Part shown: piece after piece, positions 6,318-11,795 of the stretch | Numbering within the stretch: position 1 is the first letter of the stretch | How the letters are laid out: every line of letters begins with the position of its first letter | NCBI GenBank assembly: GCA_035462375.1 | Contig: DATHUJ010000075.1 | Location: forward strand, 1 to 11,795 | Source: DASTQL01 sp035462375 | GTDB taxonomy: Bacteria; Actinomycetota; Actinomycetes; Jiangellales; Jiangellaceae | DNA length: 11,795 nt | Direction: 5' to 3' | The notes under the pieces: generated by a model | The model's database searches: none | Told to the model about the DNA's origin: nothing | The model's input: only the letters and a program-made list of their open reading frames with translations | Translations under genes and position numbers: made by a program

Positions 6318-7901
6318 ATGCCCGACCACCCGAGCCTTGCGCGCTACCGCGTTATGCGGGACTTCGGCCGCACGCCGGAGCCGGCAGGAGGTTCGCCCTG
6401 GCCCAACGGGTCCGGACCACGGTTCGTCGTCCAGCGCCACCGGGCCCGCCGCCTGCACTACGACCTGCGCTTCGAGATCGACGGGGTGCTGGTGAGCTGG
6501 GCCGTGCCCAAGGGGCCCACGCTCGACCCGGCCGCACGACGCAACGCGGTGCATGTGGAGGACCACCCCGTCGAGTACATGGACTTCGAGGGGGTGATCC
6601 CGGCCCGGCAGTACGGCGGCGGTGACGTGATCGTGTGGGACGCCGGCACGTGGGAACCGCACGGCACCGACGACCCGGCAGCAGCGGTCGCGGCCGGGGA
6701 GCTGCACGCCGAGGTCCGCGGACAGAAGCTGCGTGGCCGGCTGGTCCTCGTCCGCCGGGAGCGCGCCGACGGTGGCAAGGAGCAGTGGCTCCTCCTGCAC
6801 AAGCGGGACGAGCACGCCGTCGAGGGCTGGGACCCGGAGGACCACCCGCGCTCGGTGCTGACCGGCCGGACCAACGAGGAGGTCGCCGCCGATCCGGACC
6901 GGCTGTGGCGATCCGACCTGCCGGCCGCCGAGGCCTCCGTGGCCCTCCGGCCACCCCCCGTCGCTCCGGCGTCCGAGGAGGAGCTGGCGGCCCTCGACGC
7001 CCTCGGTGCCGGCGGCACGTGGGACGTCTTCGGGCGCCGGATCCGGGTGCGCGACCTCGACGAGGTCGTCGTTCGTGGACGGTCCGGCGGACGGCCCGTT
7101 ACCCGAAGGGAGCTGGTCGGCTACGCCGCCCGGGTCGCCCCCGCCGTCCTCCCGTACGTGCGGGGGCGGGGCGTCGCACTGCACCGGTCCGCGCACGGTG
7201 CGGATGACCGCCTGGTAGGGCAGCGCCGGCTACCGACGCGGGTACCGGCGTGGCTGCAGCGAGCGGAGGTGGCCGAGGCATCCGGGCGCACTATCACGGC
7301 CCTGGCGCCCGACGACCCGGCGGCACTCGTGTGGGCGGTGGCCGCAGCGGGGGCGGTCGAGTGGCACATGTGGACCTCGACGACCGACGAGTCGGACATC
7401 CCGGCCCTCGCCGTCGTGGGCCTGCGACCCGGCCCGCGGTCCCGCTGGGCCGACCTGCTGGCCGTGGCCCGCCTCTACCGGTCGGCGCTGGACCACCTCT
7501 CCGTACGGGCAGGGGCCGTGGTGACCGGCGACGGCGGGCTCGAGGTCCGGGTCCCGGTGGGGCAGGGCACGACCTTCGAGCAGGCGCGCAGGTGGGTCGA
7601 GCAGCTGTCGCGGGCGGTCACGGGAGTGGTCCCCGACCTGGTGGACCCGGACGGGCGGGACCCTCGCCGGGTCCGGCTCGGCCACGCGGCCAACGCCGTG
7701 GGCCGGACCGTCGTCGTCCCGTACAGTCCTCGGGCTGTCGCCGGCGCGCCTGTCGCACTGCCGTTGGCGTGGGAAGAGCTCGACGACCCGTCGCTGCGGC
7801 CCGGCACCGTCACGATCCGTACCGTGCCGGACCGGCTGACGGAGCGGGGCGACCCGTCCCGCGCGCTCTCCGTCGACCAGGCGCTCCCGCGGCTGGACTG
7901 A
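6318..7901 (+). CDS. LigD-like fusion: 3'-phosphoesterase domain plus degenerate primase/polymerase domain, no ligase domain
   Basis: A 527-residue protein. Residues about 30-165 are the LigD 3'-phosphoesterase (PE) domain, which trims 3'-phosphate and 3'-ribonucleotide ends in bacterial end joining. Its metal/phosphate ligands all appear present: H41, H47, D49 and R51 in the HRARRLHYDLR stretch, and H83 and Y87 in the HPVEY segment. These align with H42, H48, D50, R52, H84 and Y88 of Pseudomonas LigD. Residues about 235-510 follow the LigD polymerase (POL) fold from VFGRRIRVRDLDEV through EWHMW (H350) to the PYSPRA and TIRTVPDRL blocks. The normal FDLDPG motif reads VGLRPG (G368, R370), and the third metal Asp is G455, so catalysis by this domain is very unlikely. 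No ATP-dependent ligase domain (KxDG) is present. The start is the ATG preceded by GAGGGAGG; an upstream in-frame TTG at 6279 has weaker support. No Ku gene lies in the window. The role is inferred to be DNA-end processing with a non-catalytic DNA-binding module. Confidence 0.9.
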   Translation: MPDHPSLARYRVMRDFGRTPEPAGGSPWPNGSGPRFVVQRHRARRLHYDLRFEIDGVLVSWAVPKGPTLDPAARRNAVHVEDHPVEYMDFEGVIPARQYGGGDVIVWDAGTWEPHGTDDPAAAVAAGELHAEVRGQKLRGRLVLVRRERADGGKEQWLLLHKRDEHAVEGWDPEDHPRSVLTGRTNEEVAADPDRLWRSDLPAAEASVALRPPPVAPASEEELAALDALGAGGTWDVFGRRIRVRDLDEVVVRGRSGGRPVTRRELVGYAARVAPAVLPYVRGRGVALHRSAHGADDRLVGQRRLPTRVPAWLQRAEVAEASGRTITALAPDDPAALVWAVAAAGAVEWHMWTSTTDESDIPALAVVGLRPGPRSRWADLLAVARLYRSALDHLSVRAGAVVTGDGGLEVRVPVGQGTTFEQARRWVEQLSRAVTGVVPDLVDPDGRDPRRVRLGHAANAVGRTVVVPYSPRAVAGAPVALPLAWEELDDPSLRPGTVTIRTVPDRLTERGDPSRALSVDQALPRLD

Positions 7902-7921
7902 TCGCGGTGAGCCGGGTGTGG

Positions 7922-7958
7922 CTGCCGGGGCATGGCAGTGGTCCGGCCGGGGAACCAC
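7922..7958 (+). terminator. Weak tandem hairpins between the LigD-like and SDR genes
   Basis: CTGCC/GGCAG with a 7-nt loop is followed immediately by GTGGT/ACCAC with an 11-nt loop, sharing one base. The stems are short and no T-run follows. They may slow transcription after the LigD-like gene, or mean nothing in such GC-rich DNA. Confidence 0.2.
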
Positions 7959-8001
7959 CCCAGGACATGTCTACCGACCCTGACGCCCCGGAGGTCCCGT
8001 C

Positions 8002-9036
8002 GTGAAGGTCGTCGTCGTGGGTGCCACCGGCAATGTCGGGACGGCGCTGCTGAGGCGGCTGCACTCCGCTCCGGAGGTCAGCTGGATCACGGGCGTGGCC
8101 CGGCGGGCGCCGGACCCGGGCTCGGCACCGTACGGGGACGTGGAGTGGCGCACGACGGACGTGTCGGTGCGGCGCAGCGTCGACGACCTCGCCGCGGCCA
8201 TGGAAGGGGCGGCGGCCGTGGTCCACCTGGCCTGGCTCGTGCAGCCGAGCCACCACCAGCGGGTGCTGCGCGCCACCAACGTGGACGGGACCCGACACGT
8301 GGTCGATGCCGCAGTGCGGGCAGGCGTCCCACACCTGGTGGTGGCGTCCTCTGTGGGGGCCTACGAGACGGGCCCCAAGGACCGCCCCGTGGACGAGCGA
8401 TGGCCGACGTCGGGGATCCCCGCGTCCGGCTACAGCCGTCACAAAGCACTGGTCGAGCGCATGCTCGACGACGTCGAGGCAGACCCGAGTGGCCCGGCGC
8501 TGGCCCGGCTGCGCCCGGGGCTGGTCTTCCAGGGCGAGGCCGGCAGCGAGATCGGCCGCTACTTCCTGGGCTCGCTGCTCCCCCTCGGGTTGCTGGGCCG
8601 GGTGCCGGTGCCGGTCGTACCGCTGAGCCGGCGGATGGTCTTCCAGGCTGTTCACGCCGACGACTGCGCCGACGCCTACTGGCGGGTCGTCCAGGCCCGG
8701 GCGACGGGTGCGTGGAACGTCGCAGCCGACCCGCCGCTCGGCCCGGCCGACCTGGCGGCGGTACTCGGTGGTCGGGCGGTGCCGGTGCCGACGGCGGCCC
8801 TGCGGGCACTGGCGCGGGTCACCTGGCTGGCGCGGGCCCAGCCGACCTCGCCCGGGTGGGTCGACCTGGCCGCAGCGGTGCCCGTCATGGACACCTCGCG
8901 GATCCGCGAGCAGCTCGGCTGGCGGCCCGAGCGCACCCCGCACGAGGCCTTGCAGGAGCTCGTCGACGGGCTGGCCGCGGGCCGCGGCACCGGCTCGGTC
9001 CCGATGCGCCCCCGCCGTGCGCCCACCCCGCAATGA
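8002..9036 (+). CDS. NAD(P)-dependent epimerase/dehydratase-like protein (extended SDR)
   Basis: A 344-residue cytoplasmic oxidoreductase-like protein with an N-terminal Rossmann fold. The nucleotide-binding motif is G7-ATG-NVG13, just after the first strand KVVVV. D53 of TTDVS is placed to contact the adenine ring, and VVHLAW (73-78) follows the fourth strand. The catalytic set appears intact: Ser116/117 in VVASSVGAY and Y144-SRH-K148. The C-terminal half (about 170-325) is the substrate-binding lobe with the usual VFQAVHADDCADAYWRVV and ISOLATED late LGWRPERTPHEAL blocks of this family. The length is normal. The GTG start has GGAGG seven bases upstream. The gene follows the LigD-like gene by 100 bp on the same strand and could be read through from it or have its own promoter. 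The substrate cannot be predicted; the nucleotide-sugar epimerase label is only a family name here. Confidence 0.9.
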   Translation: MKVVVVGATGNVGTALLRRLHSAPEVSWITGVARRAPDPGSAPYGDVEWRTTDVSVRRSVDDLAAAMEGAAAVVHLAWLVQPSHHQRVLRATNVDGTRHVVDAAVRAGVPHLVVASSVGAYETGPKDRPVDERWPTSGIPASGYSRHKALVERMLDDVEADPSGPALARLRPGLVFQGEAGSEIGRYFLGSLLPLGLLGRVPVPVVPLSRRMVFQAVHADDCADAYWRVVQARATGAWNVAADPPLGPADLAAVLGGRAVPVPTAALRALARVTWLARAQPTSPGWVDLAAAVPVMDTSRIREQLGWRPERTPHEALQELVDGLAAGRGTGSVPMRPRRAPTPQ

Positions 9037-9155
9037 CCACGTCGGCCGGGCAAGTGGGGCCTCGAACCCGGCGTCCGAACCGAGTCAAGGAGCCTTCTGG
9101 CCGGGTCAAGGCACAGCCAGGGTGAGTCAGATGACTGGGGTGGGCAGCCAGGGGC
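9037..9155. other. Convergent intergenic region with small repeats
   Basis: This 119-bp stretch lies between two genes that converge. It contains a 9-bp direct repeat CAGCCAGGG (9114-9122 and 9145-9153), a perfect dyad AGTCA-GA-TGACT (9125-9136) and a loose GCCGGG/CCCGGC pairing. A bidirectional terminator is expected here, but no stem with a T-run is visible on either strand. No gene is seen. Confidence 0.4.
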
Positions 9156-10100
9156 TCAGCGCGGGCGAGCCTCTGCCGCCGCGATGCCCTCACGGCACGC
9201 CCGCTCGAGGTCGCGCTGCCGTCGCCACCGTGCCATCAGGCCGAGTGGAGGCGGCAGGTGTGGCGGCCCGGCCGGGCCCGCGGTGACGGCGAGCTCCCCG
9301 CCCGCGCCGGACCCGCGCCAGCGCCCGACGAGCAGGTGCTGTGGCCAGCGCTCCACGTCCGGCACCGAGGCATCGGTGGCCAGCAGTGCGGCCGTCGCCG
9401 GACCCCCCGCCGTCGCGCGCGCCGACCTCGTCGGGCCACCCCCTCCCGGGCGGGACGGGCGCTCGCCATCGCCCGTACCGGTGCGGCCGTCGCGAACCGG
9501 AAGGCCGCCGCGATCCACTGCCCGTACGGGCAGGGGTCTCGCCGCCCAGTCGGGCACGGTCACCACGTCGGCGCGCGGTACCCCGTCCGTACGGGAGGTG
9601 ACGAGGACCGCCTCGGCGGAGGGGTCGGTTCGGGGTGGCAGGGGGTCGCAGCGGGTCACCTCGAGCTGGACGAGGACCCGGGGCAGGTACCACCAGTTCT
9701 CACGGCGCAGCAGCGGGCTGTCCGCCAGGACTCGGCTCGGCGGGTGCTTGCGCAGCTCTTGGTCGAGCAGCTGCTCGACCAGCACCGCCCCGTCGACGTC
9801 GTCGACGAGCGTGGTGCGGCCGGCCAGCGCACAAGACCGCCAACGTGGGCCGGTCATCCGCGGGTCGGTGAGGGACAGCACCGCCCACCCCGTGGCGGCC
9901 AGCGGGCGCACCACCTCCGCCCAGGCGTAGGGGAGGGCCACCGCGGGGCGGCCACCGAGGACGAGAGGCACGACGGCCAGCGCGTAGGCGCCGGACGGGC
10001 CGACCCAGCCCACCTCGCCGAGGCAGGCAGCGCCCACGGCCCCCATCGCCTCGGCGAACGGGACCTCCGGCGATCGATCGTCAGTCAACCTCTTGTCCAT
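9156..10100 (-). CDS. Hypothetical protein, possibly related to FMN-binding split-barrel (pyridoxamine-phosphate-oxidase-like) proteins
   Basis: A 314-residue soluble protein without signal peptide or membrane helix that I do not firmly recognise. The first 155 residues alternate short strands: VGPSGAYALAVVPLVLGGRPAV, then AVLSLTDPRMTGPRWRSCALAGRTTLVDD (73-101), then a helix and the Trp-rich NWWYLPRVLVQLEV. This order (a 'policy-type' strand pair, a Trp before a GR-T turn, then a helix and strands) resembles FMN split-barrel flavoproteins, but no diagnostic FMN motif can be pointed to. The second half has a Gly/Pro/Arg-rich linker (about 200-236), a segment ending PQHLLVGRWRG, and a basic helical tail (RWRRQRDLERACREG). 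The ATG at 10100-10098 lacks a Shine-Dalgarno sequence, so translation may be leaderless or from a very short leader; a later ATG at residue 19 is the alternative. The open frame continues upstream without a start-like context, antisense to cstA. The gene is divergent from cstA and convergent with the SDR gene. Confidence 0.75.
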   Translation of the reverse strand: MDKRLTDDRSPEVPFAEAMGAVGAACLGEVGWVGPSGAYALAVVPLVLGGRPAVALPYAWAEVVRPLAATGWAVLSLTDPRMTGPRWRSCALAGRTTLVDDVDGAVLVEQLLDQELRKHPPSRVLADSPLLRRENWWYLPRVLVQLEVTRCDPLPPRTDPSAEAVLVTSRTDGVPRADVVTVPDWAARPLPVRAVDRGGLPVRDGRTGTGDGERPSRPGGGGPTRSARATAGGPATAALLATDASVPDVERWPQHLLVGRWRGSGAGGELAVTAGPAGPPHLPPPLGLMARWRRQRDLERACREGIAAAEARPR

Positions 10101-10181
10101 ATATCGGACGACAAAATACCGTGTTGTGTCCGGACAGAGCAGTCCGAACCGGCGCGAGCCGTACAGGCATCGGAGGTCATC
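10101..10181. promoter_or_regulatory. Divergent promoter/operator region between the hypothetical gene and cstA
   Basis: This 81-bp region is clearly richer in A/T than its surroundings (notably 10097-10127). It contains three spaced GGAC/GTCC elements: TCGGAC (10104-10109), the palindrome GTCCGGAC (10128-10135) and GTCCGA (10142-10147). Two pairings follow: an imperfect hairpin (10104-10114 with 10124-10133, one bulged base) and CGGAC/GTCCG (10131-10135 with 10142-10146). TATTTT on the minus strand (10113-10118) is a possible -10 box for the hypothetical gene, leaving a leader of only about five bases; no good -35 partner was found. Repressor or carbon-status control of both genes is inferred. 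Confidence 0.5.
10172..10176 (+). promoter_or_regulatory. Ribosome binding site of cstA
   Basis: GGAGG lies five bases before the GTG at 10182. It decides in favour of this GTG, which also begins exactly where the first conserved hydrophobic segment starts. Confidence 0.85.
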
Positions 10182-11795
10182 GTGCCCGCGATCGTCGTGG
10201 CTGCCGTGGTGCTGAGTCTCTTCGCCCTCGGCTACGTCTTCTACTCGAGGTACGTCACCGAGCGGGTCTACGGGCTCGACCCGGCCTTCGTCACGCCGGC
10301 CCACTCCATGGAGGACGGGCTCGACTTCGTCCCGACCAACAAGCACGTCCTCTTCGGCCACCACTTCACGTCCGTGGCCGGGGCGGCGCCGATCGTCGGG
10401 CCCGCCATCGCGGTCTTCTGGGGGTGGGGGCCGGCGCTCGCGTGGATCGTGCTCGGCACCATCTTCGCGGCCGGGGTCCACGACTCGGGCTCGATCGCCG
10501 TCTCGGTGCGGCACAAGGCCAGGAACATCGGCACGCTCGCCGGCGAGGTGGTGACCCCGCGGGCGCGGACGCTGTTCCTCTGCATCATCTTCTTCCTGCT
10601 GACGCTGGTGAACGCGGTGTTCGCCGTCGTCATCGGCAACCTCTTCGTCGCCAACCCCGGTGCGGTCATCCCGATCTTCGTCGAGATCCCCATCGCGATC
10701 GCGATCGGCCAGTACATCTACCGCACCCGCAGCCCGGCGCTGATCCCGTCGATCTTCGGCGTCGTCTGCCTCTACCTCCTGATCTGGGTCGGCAACCTGT
10801 ACCCGATCGACATCACCCCGCTCGCGGAGAACCTCGGCTTCGACCAGCCCCGCGACCTGTGGGTGATCATCATGTTCGTCTACACGTTCATCGCCTCGCG
10901 GCTGCCGGTGTGGCTGCTGCTGCAGCCCCGCGACTACATCAACAGCCACCAGCTGTTCATCGCGCTCGGCGTGATCCTGCTGGGTGTCCTCGTCGGGATG
11001 AACACGATCGTGGCGCCGCTGGTCAACGAGGTGCCCGAGGGGGCGCCGAGCATCTTCCCGTTCCTCTTCATCACCATCGCCTGCGGGGCCATCTCCGGCT
11101 TCCACAGCCTCGTGTCATCGGGCACGACGTCGAAGCAGCTCGACAAGGAGACCGACGCCCGTTACGTGGGGTACATGGGCGCCCTCGGCGAGGGCAGCCT
11201 GGCCCTGGGTTCCGTGCTTGCCGTCACGGCGGGCGTGGTCGCGACCCGGGCCGACTGGGACGCCCTCTACGCAGACTTCGCGACGGCATCGGGCGGTGCG
11301 ACCGGGAACTTCGTCGGCGGCGTCGCCGAGTTCGCGGGCAACCTGGGCATCCCGCTCGACCTGGCCACGATCTTCGCCGCGGTGGTGGTGATCTCGTTCG
11401 CCGCGACGACAATGGACACGGGCATCCGGCTGCAGCGCTACGTCGTCCAGGAGATCTCCGAGCTGGCCGGGATCCACGCGCTCCGGCGCAACGTCACCCT
11501 GGCCGGCCTCGTCGCCGTGGTGTTTCCCCTGGTCCTCGCCCTGCTGCCCGGCGGTGGTGAGGCGGGCTACACCTTCGGCGTGCTGTGGCAGCTGTTCGGC
11601 ACGACCAACCAGCTGACCGCCGGCCTGGCGCTCACCGTGATCGCGCTCTGGGTACTGCGGCGCGGCCGCAACCCGCTGCCGGTGCTCGTGCCGCTGGTCT
11701 TCCTGCTCGTGATGACCTCGTGGGCACTGATCGTCAACCTGGTCCGCTTCGTCGAGCAGGGTGAGTGGGTGCTGGCGACCCTGGACGCGATCATC
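10182..11795 (+). CDS. cstA: CstA-family transporter (carbon starvation protein A), 3' end outside window
   Basis: A polytopic cytoplasmic-membrane transporter; 538 residues are visible and the frame is still open at the window edge. Family members take up peptides (CstA) or pyruvate with protons (BtsT-like) and are induced when carbon is scarce. Recognisable blocks are the signature NKHVLFGHHFTSVAGAAPIVGP (about 53-74), WGWGPALAWIVLG (80-92), AAGVHDSGSIAVSVRHK (96-112), the loop GFHSLVSSGTTSKQLDKE (306-323), YVGYMGALGEGSLA (328-341), FAATTMDTGIRLQRYVVQE (406-424) and WQLFGTTNQLTAG (469-481). About fifteen hydrophobic helices alternate along the visible part, beginning at residues 2-21. The start is the GTG with GGAGG at ideal spacing. 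It is divergent from the hypothetical gene, with a repeat-rich intergenic region that may carry its control site. The family assignment is secure; the substrate (peptides versus pyruvate) is not decided by what is visible. Confidence 0.95.
   Translation, partial: MPAIVVAAVVLSLFALGYVFYSRYVTERVYGLDPAFVTPAHSMEDGLDFVPTNKHVLFGHHFTSVAGAAPIVGPAIAVFWGWGPALAWIVLGTIFAAGVHDSGSIAVSVRHKARNIGTLAGEVVTPRARTLFLCIIFFLLTLVNAVFAVVIGNLFVANPGAVIPIFVEIPIAIAIGQYIYRTRSPALIPSIFGVVCLYLLIWVGNLYPIDITPLAENLGFDQPRDLWVIIMFVYTFIASRLPVWLLLQPRDYINSHQLFIALGVILLGVLVGMNTIVAPLVNEVPEGAPSIFPFLFITIACGAISGFHSLVSSGTTSKQLDKETDARYVGYMGALGEGSLALGSVLAVTAGVVATRADWDALYADFATASGGATGNFVGGVAEFAGNLGIPLDLATIFAAVVVISFAATTMDTGIRLQRYVVQEISELAGIHALRRNVTLAGLVAVVFPLVLALLPGGGEAGYTFGVLWQLFGTTNQLTAGLALTVIALWVLRRGRNPLPVLVPLVFLLVMTSWALIVNLVRFVEQGEWVLATLDAII

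Noticed and set aside
4545..7196. Very long minus-strand open frame (about 880 codons) across the kinase and the LigD-like gene
   Set aside because: It is out of frame with the kinase and antisense to the LigD-like gene. Its translation is Arg/Pro/Gly-rich without domains, as expected of shadow frames in high-GC DNA, while the real frames show clear motifs and Shine-Dalgarno sequences.
6318..7901. Frameshift or sequencing error as the cause of the missing POL aspartates
   Set aside because: The reading frame is continuous, and conserved POL blocks lie on both sides of each altered site in the same frame. The changes are separate substitutions rather than a local frame slip.
9054..9080. tRNA T-arm-like GGGTTCGAGGCCCC on the minus strand
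   Set aside because: The flanking bases do not form the required 5-bp stem, and no anticodon or acceptor arm lies at the right distance.
10101..11105. Minus-strand extension of the 314-residue gene through cstA
   Set aside because: The extension is a low-complexity Asp/Glu/Arg/His-rich antisense of the conserved CstA coding frame. The gene most plausibly starts at the ATG at 10100.
10121..11560. Plus-strand frame overlapping cstA (about 480 codons)
   Set aside because: It is a frame-shifted Arg-rich shadow. The GTG-initiated frame from 10182 carries all CstA signature blocks.

Overview
The window is GC-rich DNA with GTG/ATG starts, strong Shine-Dalgarno sequences and frequent 4-bp ATGA gene overlaps. 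With its gene content (MMPL transporter, NarL-type sensor kinase with a multi-helix N-terminus, LigD-type phosphoesterase, CstA), this points to a high-GC actinobacterium. A Geodermatophilaceae-like soil actinobacterium is my guess, but no marker gene fixes the taxon. I see no tRNA, rRNA, CRISPR array, transposase or phage gene.

Left half, all on the minus strand (1-6157). Reading in the direction of transcription, the order is a membrane histidine kinase, a LuxR/NarL-type response regulator overlapping it by 10 bp, a 138-bp gap, a CPBP-family intramembrane protease, an MMPL/RND exporter, and a small multi-helix membrane protein cut by the window edge. The last three are linked by two successive ATGA overlaps, so they are very probably one translationally coupled operon. 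The gap holds a GC-rich hairpin just after the regulator and a dyad with two ACCGGT cores 21 bp apart just before the protease gene. The simplest reading is a two-component system controlling a neighbouring envelope or export operon.

Centre, plus strand (6318-9036). Divergent from the kinase is a 527-residue protein with an apparently intact LigD 3'-phosphoesterase domain, no ligase domain, and a C-terminal LigD-type primase/polymerase domain in which all three metal-binding aspartates are replaced (Gly, Arg, Gly). This phosphoesterase-pseudopolymerase fusion is the most unusual item in the window. An NAD(P)-dependent extended-SDR epimerase/dehydratase-like gene follows 100 bp later.

Right end. 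A poorly recognised 314-residue protein (minus strand; possibly an FMN split-barrel relative) converges on the SDR gene and diverges from cstA (plus strand, cut by the right edge), a CstA-family peptide/pyruvate transporter. Their shared 81-bp intergenic region is unusually AT-rich for this DNA and contains repeated GGAC/GTCC half-sites that look like an operator region.
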